A stretch of DNA of 64,000 nt from Beaufortia kweichowensis (GCA_019155185.1 CM032794.1:5991988-6055987); one strand, 5' to 3'; positions 44,152 to 56,255 are shown, numbered from the stretch's first letter. Numbers and translations are program-made. Notes: generated by a model not told the origin, from the sequence alone.

Positions 44152-45239
44152 TATAGTGTATGCCAGATAATTATTAAATTTACTCTTAATTCATTGCCAC
44201 TAAATACAATTTTTAAATGTATTATATTAGTGTTTGCAAACAAAAGCATTGAACAGACATCATTAAAAAGTGCACTGATTTTAAATGTAAAAAAATATAT
44301 GACCCATTACAAAAATATTAATGTAACAAATGTGATCTGCTAATATTTTAGACCAAGTGCTACAATAAAGTTTTAGACACTTTTTAAAAGTGAAAATGTA
44401 TTACGGTCGTCAACTGGAGTATCAAACATTACCAGCTGAATATAGACAAACAGAAAATGCAAATACAAAATATAAAGAATTCTTAACTGATTGCCCTGAT
44501 TTATGAATAAATGTCCTTGTTGAATGAATTAGTCAGCTTCTCCACTTCCTGAAGAACTCTAATGTCAATATTTGAATGAATGTCCGTCCAATAATCCAAG
44601 TTCAAAGCAACAAAAACCCAAAGTGTTCAGTGTCCTTAAAACTCACAAAAAACTGTCTCTTTAATGTCCTTGGCAAGTATTTCCAGATGCCAATTCCAAA
44701 ATGTCTGGTCACAGGCCTCAAATCAGGTAATCCTCCAGAGAATTAGCTTTCAGCACAGCACGTCTTAGCTGCACGTCACACTGCTTTCTTGCTGTCATCA
44801 CATCACAGCCTTACTTCCTATATATTAAGCAGGCCTTCCTGTGCTCAGGTGTTTCCATTTCAAAATAAAGGTCCTCATTTCTCTACCAATTGATCTTATG
44901 AAGTGTATAACTGCAAAATAAACACAATGAACAAAATAATTTAACTTCAACTTAATAAATTGACCAGAAAAAAAACATCACAGTGAACAAAAAATGAAGA
45001 CAAAAATAAAGGCCACTATCTTTTCTGTATCTTTTCTACTTAAGAATATATGAAAGGCATTTTTGCAAACATTAACATGGTAATGTTACATTAATACAAA
45101 AAATGTAAGAGGGCAGAAAAATGTAAAAATGCAAAATCTGCCCTAAATAATTTTTTCCATGTAGCTATATCTGCTTAGACAGCACATCATTAAAAATGGA
45201 AATCCAATCACTTGCTCGCCCATAGACACTTTCTGTTTA
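44152..45239. other. Unassigned non-coding DNA
   Basis: AT-rich apart from the 36-nt repeat at 44528-44563. No gene was recognised. Confidence 0.4.
44528..44563 (+). repeat. 36-nt dispersed repeat, copy 2
   Basis: 35/36 identical to 41186-41221, in the same orientation 3.3 kb away. The neighbourhood here is AT-rich and unrelated to that of the first copy. Confidence 0.85.
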
Positions 45240-45625
45240 CAACTGAGCAGAATTTGTACAGCCATTGGAGGATAAACAGAGACGTTACCAGAGCGCTATA
45301 TTTTTCATCGAACTTTTGGCACTGATTGGGCGGCTCCCCGCAAATGGTTCAACTGGGGGCTGTATTAAAGCAAGCTGGTGTAACAGGCACACACATGAAT
45401 AATTGAACATCGTGGGCCTTCTCTGATAGTGGCCGATTCATCTGCCGCCTCAGACCTGGATGAGGTACTGCCAATTATTTTAAAACCCTTGACCATTCTT
45501 TCGCCCGCATAAGTCCTCACCCCATCCTCGCCCTCCACCATAATCTCTGGTCTGTTTTTACTGTTCCACGCTTGGTCTCTCTCCAGGCTTACTGCGGTAT
45601 TGATCATGCCGTGAAAGTCTTGCTA
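45240..45625. promoter_or_regulatory. Candidate conserved non-coding element
   Basis: A GC-elevated, CpG-containing, repeat-free stretch, for example GGGCGGCTCCCCGCAAATGG near 45328 and CATGAATAATTGAAC near 45393. An 80-codon minus-strand frame crosses it without recognisable domains or splice signals. Confidence 0.4.
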
Positions 45626-45789
45626 ACAGACCCTAGGCCCGGTGTTAGGGCTAACAAGGTGAGAAATGATAATAGAATAGTACGGAGCCACGGTGCGTGA
45701 GGGGTCCGCTCTGACCTCAGCTGGCTATTAGTATTCTCTCTACAAGATCATCCAATTTATTGCTCTTCTGGGGATTCGGGAGAAAGGTC

Positions 45790-46105
45790 TTAGCCTGAAA
45801 TCTCTTTCTGTATTCTCTCTCTTCACCTTTGGTGTTTAGCTCATCCATACGACAGCATGTCCAAGAAAAGATGTGGCCATTCAGTAATCCTAAGCATCGA
45901 ACTGCGAGATTCTTAAAGACAAAAGAAAGACGGACAGTTTACGGAGTCATCAGGAGATCTGTGAATAGACAGCTTTGGAGCAACGCAAAGCTTTATCCTC
46001 GAGCTTTCTTTCAGCACATATTTATTCACTTGGCATCTGCAGAGCTGAGCCATTCCACTGTCTTAAAGGGATTAGATCTGTGCCAAGGTGAGAGAGAGGT
46101 CGCTC
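45790..46105. promoter_or_regulatory. Candidate conserved non-coding element
   Basis: A complex, GC-elevated sequence next to the preceding block. A 94-codon plus-strand frame (45829-46113) has no domain. The composition suggests non-coding constraint, but nothing here proves it. Confidence 0.3.
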
Positions 46106-46995
46106 GTTGTTGACACTTAATCAAGTACACAGCAATCAAACCTCATGTGTATCAACAAATATGACTGGAGACGCCAGCTCAATACATCTTTGGCACCTTA
46201 TATTATTATATTACTGCTATTTTGCACTACTGATAAATGTTTTAAGCACTCCCACAAGATGCGGCACTAAGAAATATTGGGTTAATGAAAAATTATTAAA
46301 AGGATTTTCACCCTTTTACGCAAAATCACACTGTGAAAGCAAAAAAGAAAGAAAAAACAAAGAAAACAAATAAGAACCATACAAAGAAGGTTTTCAATTT
46401 AAGATAATAGACATAGGAGCCTCTGGGACCTTCAAGTGCTGATGTGCTGTATCTCATCGGATGGATTAAACTGAAGATGCCTTCTCTGCAGGACTTTTGC
46501 TGGATTTTCATTTGAAAATGCTCGAGGCCAAAACGACAACAGATGGAACACAGTTTTAACCTTGTGGTCGTACTTTCAGACGGGTGAATTTAAAGTTAGT
46601 GTTTTGTTTTAGTGTTATCTCAAATGGACGGTGTCCACAGTCAGCATGGCTGGCAAAGATAAGTTTGAACTCAAACCTTAAAACTCAGTTCACAAGTCCA
46701 AACATTGGCTAAAATTAGTGCAAAAATTAGTGCAATGAGGTTGAGGCTTACATTCCCTTTCACTATTATATTCATATTAAACAAGTAGGGTTAGGTAGTA
46801 TACACAGTATAAACATATATAGATATATAATGTGCATGTATTTATATTAGATATTGCTATTTATTCATTAGAATAGGATGTCATCACACACAAAACTATA
46901 CTATAATCTATAATAAAGTTTGACAGAAGTTGTTTTACCAAAAAGATGTGTTAATCATAACACATAAAGAAATGAAAAGAAAAGTCAGGAAGTCT
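46106..46995. other. Unassigned non-coding DNA
   Basis: Includes the imperfect duplication AAAATTAGTGCA at 46711-46735. No gene was recognised. Confidence 0.4.
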
Positions 46996-47277
46996 AGTTG
47001 TTAACAATTAGTTATTGCATTAGTTAAAATGAACTAACAATGAACAATACTAATACAGCATTTATTAATGGCAGTTCATGTTAATTTTAGCATTTACTAA
47101 TACATTATTAAAATCAAACATTGTCACAGTTAACATTAGTTAATGCACCATGAACTAACGAATTGACATGAACTCATTTTAAAAAGAATTAATAAATGCT
47201 GAAAAACTAAATTGTTCATTTGTTAGCTATTGCACTTACTAATGTTAACAAATAGCACCTTATTGTAAAGTGTTACC
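46996..47277. mobile_element. Interspersed fish repeat of the 'TTAACATTAGTTAATGCA' type
   Basis: Repeated words such as GTTAACATTAGTTAATGCAC, CATGAACTAAC, ATTAATAAATGCTG and the terminal TTATTGTAAAGTGTTACC match an abundant fish repeat I know. That repeat is arranged as partly palindromic blocks ending GGTAACACTTTACAATAA. No ORF. The left end is truncated or diverged. Confidence 0.7.
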
Positions 47278-48019
47278 AAAAAGTCTTTATACGTTGGACT
47301 TTGGGCATAATGACAAATAGCAATAAAATATTGAATAGAATCATTTTGGTGGAAATTCTATAATCCACAGGTCTATAAACTGTACATATCTATAAATAAT
47401 ATATGAATTACATAAATAATAATATAATCTATGAAGACATCAGACACAAACAGTAAGCTTCCAGCAGCATAGTCCTGTTGGCATAAGACCAAAATATGCA
47501 TTTTGTAAAAAAAAATGCAATAATGCGAGAAATGGCAAATACATTTTCTCAGTTCACTCAACATTGGCAGGTAGAGCAGAAAGCTAATTTTAGATCTTGG
47601 ATTTACATCCGCAGACTCTAAACACGTGAGTATTGATTCAGCAAGTAGATAATAGAATTACAATAAGTTTATGACGTTTTTGTCTCCCCACAATATACAC
47701 ACAACAGAAATAAACTCGTTTGGCTGCTCAGCATATAAAAACAATAAACGTATATATACAGAAGGGAAAGAAACCTGTGTTGTACTCTTGAGTGAATAGG
47801 AATCAATTGCTATGGTTATCATATATCACCTGACTAACTTAAAATGCCTTGAAAAAAGTGACATGTTTTGTGAAAATGGACATACTTGGCATTCCAGTCT
47901 GATTACAATTGATTTTACCCCTCGTAAAATTCAATTATCAGAGTATACGATCGATATGGGTATAATTGCTCCTGTCTTGGTACCACCCTATCAAAGTCCA
48001 GTTCATCTTGTTCAGTCTC
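47278..48019. other. Unassigned non-coding DNA
   Basis: AT-rich. A 76-codon plus-strand frame at 47812-48042 has no recognised domain. Confidence 0.4.
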
Positions 48020-48215
48020 TTCCATCTTATTTGATTGTGTGATAATTGGTGCACTAATGGAATTTAATTTTAGACCAACGCCGTGCTTTGCAAGGTAGTG
48101 AATGATCCATACGCAATTAGGGAATTATCTGATTTTATCAATTATTTTTCTGAAATTGTTAATGGCAATGCTATGATTGCAAATGAGATTTGAGCATCAT
48201 TACATTTTAGGAATC
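48020..48215. promoter_or_regulatory. Candidate conserved non-coding element, homeodomain-dense
   Basis: ACGCAATTAGGGAATTATCT (48110-48129) and TTATCAATTATTT lie among complex sequence with GATCCATACG. High density of TAAT/ATTA cores; inferred only. Confidence 0.35.
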
Positions 48216-48289
48216 CATCATAGAGTATATATATAAAACAAATCATACACTGACTTGGACTACAATGTTATTGTTTACAGGTTAAATCA

Positions 48290-48425
48290 GGGCATTTCCA
48301 AACTATAATGGAAACGAATCTGAGGAGGCTATTTTCTGCCACATCATTCTCAAAACAAAGCTGCCTCTCCACCCGGCTTCAGAATGAAGAGATTTTTGCT
48401 GGTTGGAGATGCTGTGGTGTGATTT
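48290..48425. promoter_or_regulatory. Candidate conserved non-coding element
   Basis: A complex stretch with AGGAGGCTATTTTCTG and CTCCACCCGGCTTC. No ORF or repeat. Confidence 0.25.
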
Positions 48426-48964
48426 TCACAAAGCTTGCATTGTCATGCTAAATAAAACACACACTACCAGAGGCAGAGACAATACATAAAGATGGATACA
48501 GCAGGTCTTTCTCTGCTGTTCTGGGTAGGCTTTACTGTTCTTGCTTTCTCCTGTGGGACACAAAATGACATTTATAATTTTGTCTTTGTGTCTGGTCACT
48601 GAGCTACGTTATATAATGAAATGTCCCACACTATACAGTAGTGTCTAAATAAATAAAAAGCATTACAGATAAATTACTACATTCCTTGTAAATTCTTTTA
48701 CTTTAAACCTTCAATCGATGCTTTCATGTAGCTCAACTTTTGGAATGCTTCATAAGGAATGCCGTGTGTTAATTTGCTCTCGATTGTTAAAGACACTGTG
48801 TGATAAAATCAACGATTTGCTTAAACGTTACTCAAGGTTAATGCATAAAACGCTCACTTAAATTAAGCTGTAATGATGCTACGATACAGTACAAATAAAG
48901 CAAACTGAAATAACCCCAGCAACAAAAAACATACTCAGAATTCTTGAATTTCATTCCTTGATTT

Positions 48965-49085
48965 TTACTTGGTTATGAAAAGCTCATTGATTTCTGTAAT
49001 AGTTTGTCAAAATTACAACATCCAGACAGCCATTGGCATACAAAAGAGAGCTCTTTCTTCTAATTACTTATAAATGAAGGTGAAA
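48965..49085. promoter_or_regulatory. Candidate conserved non-coding element
   Basis: A compact complex stretch with CATTGATTTCTGTAATAG, CAGCCATTGGC and TTCTAATTAC words. Inferred only. Confidence 0.3.
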
Positions 49086-49198
49086 TTTGGTGTAACCTAA
49101 AGTTGTAATTGGGAGTACGTAAGGTCAGTATTTTGGAAATAGACAAGTTTGTTGATAATAATGAAAAATGTATGAAACAAATGTTTACAGATATACTA

Positions 49199-49445
49199 CA
49201 CTCTAAAAAAGGATGTGTTATTTTTTAACACATTTTTTGTGTTATGCTGTTTAACACATAATGTGTCATTTTGTGTTAAATACATAAAAGGGACAACACA
49301 TGTTGAGTTGAAAGTAACACAAGTTGAGTTAAAAGTAACACAAAATGTGTTGTTTTTAAATTAAAACAAAGATGTGTCTACATCTGTGTGTTGTCCCTAA
49401 CTAGACACATCTTGTGTTATTTTTAATACATCTGTTTTTAGAGTG
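49199..49445. mobile_element. 247-bp TA-flanked TIR element
   Basis: The left end is CACTCTAAAAAAGGATGTGT and the reverse complement of the right end is CACTCTAAAAACAGATGTAT. Flanking TA lies on both sides, and the palindrome extends to ACTACACTCT / AGAGTGTAGT. The interior is built from ACACA/TGTGT blocks (GTAACACAAGTTGAGTT). Non-autonomous, no ORF. Confidence 0.8.
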
Positions 49446-50883
49446 TAGTGTGAAAAGATTTATATAAGACTGAAACTAAAGCAGGTAATCAAGACGGCTG
49501 GACTCTTTGACTTTTCAATGTATCTCAGAAGTTTTAACTACAATAAGAGAGTGTTTTCCTAAGAAACTCCTTTGGATAGGAGTAACCTAAAAAGAGCGAG
49601 GCAGACATAATGTCAAATAGAGTAAATTTTGTAATAATGTAACTGTTTTAAAGATATTTACTTTTTTCCATCAGGCTGTTGTTCACCTGTAGCATGTTGA
49701 GAGATCTGATTAGTCTTTTTCTCTTTCATCCAGCTTGGAGGGAGGATCCATGAGAAACCTAGAGGCTTTGAAATGTTTTACACCCATTCGGTGACTTACA
49801 CCATCCCACATTTATCTCTCATTATCTGAAAGTACTTTTCTGTCTGTTGTGTATTCTTTGAAATGCCCTTTCAAGCTGTGAGATCCTTTAGAAACATCTG
49901 CTTTAATTTTAAGCTAAAATATTAATCATCACATCTTAAAAGCGCAACCCGCTTGCTTTGTTGTGTGATCATTAATGTGACTAATTATACAAGTTTGTTT
50001 ACAAAGTTTATAATTGTTTTAGCTCAGAGATAAACCAATACAGATACTATATGTTGTGGTTCTGTTATTTTTCTTTAACTATGCAACTTTGTTTTTAAAA
50101 GCAACTTAATTTTTATTACAATTATTTTTAACTTTTATCATCAAGTCAAAATATAGACTTTAACATTGACCAGGTAGTCATTTTAACTTTTTGGAGTTAT
50201 AGAGATGCAAGCCAAATCCAGGACAATTGGACACTAAAAGTTTTTTAGTCCGAGAAAAGTAAGAATAAAACCCCTCAAATTATTTTTTTGTTTAATCTTA
50301 AAATATTTTAAAAATATTCAGCAGTCATACATCAAATCAAATGCTACAATATTATTCTGCAACTAGCAGAAGGTAAAGAATATATGCAGACATGGACAGG
50401 TTGTGTGGAAACCTCTTATTCTCAAAACCCATGAAAAATTAATACAAGGTAAAAGAAAATAAGGCCCTGATTACATTACAGATTTGAAAGATAAATATTG
50501 TTTGTGTCGGCCACGGTGTGTTTTGTGCAGTGAATTTTTGGCTGCTAAAACATGAAACCACATTTAGAAATCAAACCATAAAACTCTAAAGACAAGCCTG
50601 CAGAGTTTTTCAAAGGAAAGCCACACGATCTGAACATCACAACAAATCATTAAAACCGCACACTGCTCTCTGTGCATCTTATAAAATCACGTACCAAATG
50701 CAAAAAAGGCACAACGGCAGATTTACACCTGTGGATATTGACAAGGTCAGAGAGTTTCTCTGCACTCCCACTACTAATAAATTAAAATTGAATTTTGACA
50801 ACTATGAACGCAATCAGATTTCTGGATATCTAGGTTCGTTTGGACTATGTTGTGATACTATGTGTAGGCAGAACATTGGACAG
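49446..50883. other. Unassigned non-coding DNA
   Basis: No gene was recognised. A 64-codon plus-strand frame at 50698-50892 is without recognisable domain or splice context. Confidence 0.4.
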
Positions 50884-50895
50884 GCCACCTAGTGT
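50882..50895 (-). promoter_or_regulatory. CTCF-like motif, minus orientation
   Basis: AGGCCACCTAGTGT (reverse complement ACACTAGGTGGCCT) matches the CTCF core with two mismatches. It is the weakest of the three. Confidence 0.35.
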
Positions 50896-51378
50896 CACGT
50901 TCTGATAATAATCTGTCTAGCCAGGTGACTTATCTTGATATTTTAGACCTTCTTAATAAATTGTGGGAGAGCCCACAATCTGAACAAGCAGATAAAATCT
51001 GCTAAAAAAAGTTAAAAAGTTGCTATTGGGGCCGAACACAATTCCAAGGGGACACTGGATATGTTTTCCAAAGTCTGCCAAACGCTTTAAAAACATTTTT
51101 ATATTTGTTAACTTACAATTGTATTTGTGAGGAAACAAAAAACGGTTAAGAACCCAAATGTATTTCAGCAAGTGACAAACAACAAACCAAAACAAGACAT
51201 AAAACTAAAACTCCACAGCGTGAAAGTCTTTACTTGACTTGTCAGCTGTGATACCTGCTGCATTGGCCTACGGTCTCATGCCTATGGCAGAATCACAGGT
51301 GATCTTATTTTCAGTGCAGCACAGAACCACTCGGCATGTATTGCTTAAGCCTGGTTGTCAAGGAATCCTTAGATCATC
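50896..51378. other. Unassigned non-coding DNA
   Basis: Nothing recognised. Confidence 0.4.
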
Positions 51379-51495
51379 GATTCCCGACCCTGTTCCTGGA
51401 GGACCCTCAATAGTAAACACTTTGGATGACTACCTAACTAAACACTTTCTGATTCAGCACATCAGCTTGACTTCTACAAAACCTGATATGGATAT
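51379..51495 (+). repeat. Interspersed fish repeat fragment ('CCCTGTTCCTGGAGGACC' type)
   Basis: TTCCCGACCCTGTTCCTGGA (51381-51400), GGACCCTCAATAGTAAACAC and CTGATTCAGCACATCAGCTT follow the word order of a common fish repeat. That repeat reads TTCCCAACCCTGTTCCTGGAG near its start, then CATTTTGGATGTC and GATTCAACTCATCAGCTC. Only one arm is present. Confidence 0.55.
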
Positions 51496-52610
51496 CTGTG
51501 AGAAAAGGGAAACATCCACATTGTTAGTTTCTCCATGAACAGACTTCATCTCAGCTTCAGATCTGTGTATGAAACTATTTCAAAACTACCTCTAAGCAGC
51601 TAAACTACACCACCAGAACAAATAACATACCCACCCAATGAGAGTGCTTTTCAATGGGGTCTCAGCATGCATGAAATGAATAGAAACCGCATGTATTATT
51701 GAGAACAAAATGCAGCACGTGCATCCAGAACTGCAGCATAGAGGAAAAGGGTGTGAGAGAAGTGTTGAACGCTGCACAAAAATGGCAAGCAGGCATCTCG
51801 GCTCATGCAATTTCACAGTTCCTAAAAATAAATAAATAGTTAAATAAACAACCCGGTGTACAAATAAAAAATGCTGGGTCGGAAGTGAAAAGCACATGAA
51901 ATTTTTATAGGGGGAGCATTATTTTGCTGTGGTTAGCTGGTTGATTGTGAATTCAGGGAGAGGGTGTGGGCCAAATAAAGTGTGTTCTGTATGTGCAAGA
52001 TTCCCATCCAGTAGTCCCATATGTAAGTTGTGAATACAGTGTAGCTTTTTCTGGATTTATTAATTACATTCCCTAAATGGAAACAAAATACTTAAAAATG
52101 GAAATGTCCAGATTAAAACTAAATGGTTAAATTATCATTGGAAGTCAACAAGCATGAAAATATCAGATCTAATAATCAGACATATGCCTGTTATTTAGTT
52201 TTCCTGGTTCTGTATAAAATATGAAATGTGGGAATAATCATGATTTAATGTTTTAATCAACAGCCCTAATTAAAATGAAATCAAAGATGAACTTTTAATA
52301 TAAATATCTTATATGCCATAAATACATTTTATAAACTAGTGTGCATTGACAAAATTCACATTTAGAATATATATGCCTTCAAAACGTACAGTTATCTCAC
52401 TTCTGACAATACGGAATAACCATTTTTGACATCATTCTTTAGTTTTAGATGTTAGGCTGTGAGGTAACCTAAACGCTATTGGCTGTTTTAAAAAGGGGAG
52501 GAGCCACTCAAAATGTCCTGCCCTAACTTTCTGTTTCATTTGAAACGGTCAATGCATGGAACAAAGCTGCACATTTCAAGGAACTTCAGTATTTAAAAAA
52601 AATGTTATTT
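51496..52610. other. Unassigned non-coding DNA
   Basis: Contains a compact stretch at 52460-52540 with CTATTGGCTGTT (inverted CCAAT) and GGGGAGGAGCC. It has promoter-like words, but I think it may also be repeat-derived. No gene was recognised. Confidence 0.4.
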
Positions 52611-52640
52611 CTAAACATATATCTAAACATATATCTAAAC
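52611..52640. repeat. 12-bp minisatellite, 2.5 copies
   Basis: CTAAACATATAT at 52611-52622 and 52623-52634, then CTAAAC. Confidence 0.9.
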
Positions 52641-53524
52641 TATAATTACATTGCTTGGATCAAAGAGATATTCTTTCATTTGCACATCTGTAACTTTATG
52701 AGACCATGGCAGATGGAGAAAAGCATTAAAGGAACAGAGACAGATGCACTTGAAAGCCTCTGGAGCACATGGCTAGATTGTCTTGTTCAAGGGCACCATG
52801 ATAGTGGTCATTGGAGGTTTCTGATTCAATTTGAACCATGGCTTTACTGTCCATCATGCTATATAAGTCTCCAACATCAGAGACTCTAGACACATTGAGG
52901 TATCTTTCTCAAATGTACCATTAACTTGGATACATCTGTAGCAAAGCGCATTTACAGTATTAGCATTTAGAAATATACTCACAGAGACGCCATCCATCAG
53001 CAAATGGCTCTATCATGTTAACTGATGCAAAATAAGACTGGGCTATATACGTTATCCTTGCCTCAGAACAATATGAGTCTAAGCTTAAACTATGATTTAA
53101 AATGGAAATCTGTCTCTTCCATTCCCTAGTGTAAAGGGTCTAGACTAAAGTCTCAGTAAAACAAGGGCTAAACACTGAGAGATGAACACCGGGTCAGACA
53201 GGTTACCCCTTACAGAAGTGTGAATGCCACAGACTTGCATTAGATACACTGGGGACAGCATGTTTCCATTACACGGCTCTCTAACTTACTTTACTGTCTG
53301 GCTTTTTGCTGATGTAATGTTTGTATAACAGCAAAGTCAAAAGACCACCTTCAATCTTACTTTAAGTGTCAAGATCACAATACTGTTAAAAGCCAGATGA
53401 ATGCAGTGAAATATTTCATGTTTTTCATCTACTGATGTGGTACAAAGAATGCAACAGGATAATGGATACATCACAGTAAAGGATGTTAAAATATGCAACG
53501 TTACATGGCGTATCAGCGGGACAA
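52641..53524. other. Unassigned non-coding DNA
   Basis: No gene or element was recognised. Confidence 0.4.
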
Positions 53525-53790
53525 GGTTTAAAGATTAATTATTGATTGGCAGGGAACTGAGTCTGTAAGAGCAATTTCACATCTGTTTACAGTCAATCCT
53601 TTCTCAAAGATGGAAGAAATTTTCTCATTTCTGTTTCTAATTTGTGCCACTTAATTATTAATAGAGCATAAATTGCTATGGGAAAGATGCACGTGTACCG
53701 GCTTGCTCTGATGTGAGCATCACTCCCAGTGGAAGGTTGAAAGAAATTCACTTCCACCAATGAAACTGCAGAACAACTTAGTTTAGCATT
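53525..53790. promoter_or_regulatory. Candidate conserved non-coding element
   Basis: AAGATTAATTATTGATTGGC (53531-53550), CCACTTAATTATTAATAGAG and AGATGCACGTGTACCGGC (an E-box, CACGTG) lie within complex sequence. No ORF or repeat. Motif clustering is typical of developmental enhancers. Confidence 0.4.
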
Positions 53791-54369
53791 GAGCGCAATT
53801 GTACTAGGTATATTTTATAGGTTTTCTCTTATAGCTCCAGCAGTCGATGACAACAGCTCTCAAGGGCATCAGACCTTTTAACCAATCTGTGCAATCAACA
53901 CACAAAATGTGCAAAAACATTTGATCTTAAGCCCTGCCATAGTTCTGAAATGCTTGAGTGATAACTACAGCTAAAAAGGTACAGGAGTCAAGGTTCACCT
54001 GACATAAAAACTCATACCTGACCTATGACAGATTCATCATAATCAACTCTTTATAAGTGTGTGTATCTCAGAAGAAGAATAAAGGTAAAGTTTTAGTAGA
54101 ATAGAGTTGGAAATGAAAACATACAGTTTTAAATTCATATTAAGATTTGAAACCTCAAGTTATTATTATGGCCAATTTTAATACCACTGTTCCTGCAGTA
54201 CAGTGTTCACGATAAATTACTGACCTGGATATCTAATTATGAAATTATTAATAAACTAAGCTAGATTCTACAAGTACATTATTCCCAGTGTTTAGATTTA
54301 TCAGAGAATGAAATTACACGTCTTGTTTAACTGCATGCGTAAAATTTCTGTATTTTGCCCCGATCATTT

Positions 54370-54795
54370 CCTAGACATAAAAATCAGGCTCCACTCCACA
54401 AGCCTAATTGATGTTCTCAAGTAATGTTTCATCAAACAGAATGGGTTGCCCTCAGCCATCACGAGTAATGCATCATAAATTCTCACAGGCAACAGACGCT
54501 TTTGGCTTAATACACCCATAAATAACAGATGAAAATCATTTAGATGCGAGAAGAGAGAAGAAAGAAAGAGAGAAGATGAGGCAAAATAAAAGACGCAATT
54601 AAATTTTTCTTGCATATTCAGAATTGGTAATTGTGTTAAAGAAAAACAGAATCAAGAGAACAGCGAATTGAAAATGAGGCTCGTCTTGAGACAAATGCCT
54701 GTTATTTTCACTTAAACATATTCTCTAAAATGCCCCCGGAGCTCAAAAAAGCACAATTCACAAAGGGGATGTCATGGATTATTCCATAAAGAAAA
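54370..54795. promoter_or_regulatory. Candidate conserved non-coding element
   Basis: A long complex stretch with AAGCCTAATTGATG, CACCCATAAATAACAG, GACGCAATTAAATTTTTC and GAATTGGTAATTGTG homeodomain-type words. A short frame at 54364-54615 (minus) has no recognised domain. Confidence 0.4.
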
Positions 54796-55074
54796 GCTAC
54801 ATCAGCAAATAGCAGGATGGCAGATATCAGAATGCATGAGACTCTCCTGGCTTCACTTTACATACAAATTGCTGTCAAAATAGAATAGGTTATTTTGAAT
54901 CCGGAAATATGGGATGTACAAAATAAACAGCCACGATTGTCCGGTGAGGCAGAAAAGGGTGGATTAAACTAGCATGATAAAAGAATGTTTAATGTTACTT
55001 ACATTGCTTTATACTGCCTATATCTATATCTTTAGATCTTTTAAGACAATGTTGAGATAACATGACGTCAGCAT

Positions 55075-55460
55075 TACTCATCCCTGAGACGTCTCCGTGG
55101 CTTCTTCCCCACTACCCACAGACACTGTCAAGGGCTGTGAAAAATGTCCCTGCATGTAGCTGAATCACAGGCTTCACTGGTCCGGCCAATTTTGATGCAT
55201 TTCAAGGAGAGTGTACTTAACACTTGATCACTCCAATGGAGGTTAATGACACTTCATACATCCAAATCTGACTGATGATGGCTTGACCTTCCCACCAGGG
55301 CCAAAGGTCAAAGAGTGTGTGGGGTGCCTGATTCTGCTATAGGGGCCATTAGACAATCTTGCTGTCTTTTTGTTCATCTGAAAAGGAATGGATAGCATAA
55401 TGTCACTTTTACATGGGTAATGGGAGCTAATTGCTATTATATTGCTGTTCTGTGGCATAG
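55075..55460. promoter_or_regulatory. Candidate conserved non-coding element with nuclear-receptor sites
   Basis: A GC-elevated, repeat-free block. GGGCCAAAGGTCA at 55298-55310 is a DR1-type nuclear-receptor element with one mismatch in the first half-site. An inverted TGACCT lies at 55284-55289. AGCTAATTGC occurs near 55427. Frames across it have no recognised domain. Confidence 0.4.
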
Positions 55461-55549
55461 TGACATCTTTTGATCTTTAAATGGGCAGTTTAAGCAGTGG
55501 ACATATCTCTATTCCACAGACATGGCTTCATTTAGAAAACTCTTTTAGA

Positions 55550-56255
55550 CTGCTTCACCCCAAATGAAACTTCTGTCATGATTTAGTCAGTCGTTCCAAA
55601 CCAGTATGGCTGTGGGACAGAGTCATTCTACACCAGTATGGCTGTGGGACACAAGATGATACCACTTTTTTACCATACAATTAAAGTAAGAAAAGACGTA
55701 CTGTCAATTTTGTGACATTCAGAAAAAGGTTACATGGGTTTGGAATGACATGTCTGCCAACATGATTTATCGACTTCCACAGAAGATCATATGTGACCAT
55801 GGACCACAAAACCAGACATAAGTATACATTTTCAAAATTAAGATTTATACATCATCTAAAAGATGAATAAGCTTTCCATTGATGTATGGTTTGTTAGGAT
55901 AGGACAATATTTGGCCGAGATACAACTATTTGAAAATCTGGAATCTGAGGGTGCAAAAAATCTCAATATTTAGAAAATCTTTCAAGTTGTCCAAATGAAG
56001 TCCTTAGCACTGCATCCACAAAACAGGAAATTTACAAAATATATATATGGAACATGATCTTTAAATAATATCCTAATGCTTTTTGGCATAAAAGAAAAAT
56101 TTATCATTTTTACCCACACCATGTATTTTTAGCTATTGCTACAAATATACCCGTGTAACATATGACTAGTTTTGTGGTCCAGGGTCACATATACAGGTTT
56201 GAACGGCAAGAATAAACGATGACATGATTTTTTTTAGTGTGAACCATCACTATCC
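55550..56255. mobile_element. Foldback element split by a younger insertion
   Basis: Left part 55550-55791: CTTCACCCCAAATGAAACTT and TTCTGTCATGATTTAGTCAG. Right part 56192-56255: TACAGGTTTGAACGGCAAGA and AAACGATGACATGATT, ending near CACTATCC. Together these match the foldback family at 40590-40863 and 57440-57666. The 398-bp TIR element 55792-56189 interrupts it. The left part also has a 20-nt direct repeat at 55600-55619 and 55632-55651. Confidence 0.65.
55792..56189. mobile_element. 398-bp TA-flanked TIR element (TGTGACC..GGACCACAAAAC type)
   Basis: The left TIR is TGTGACCATGGACCACAAAA and the reverse complement of the right end is TGTGACCCTGGACCACAAAA. It is flanked by TA at 55790-55791 and 56190-56191. 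It matches a widespread fish non-autonomous element (interior words GATTTATACATCATCT, GATGTATGGTTTGTTAGGAT, ACAATATTTGGCCGAGATAC, TTGGCATAAAAGAAAAAT). No ORF. The first seven TIR bases are shared with the family at 6079, 24834 and 43988, but the rest is unrelated. Confidence 0.85.
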
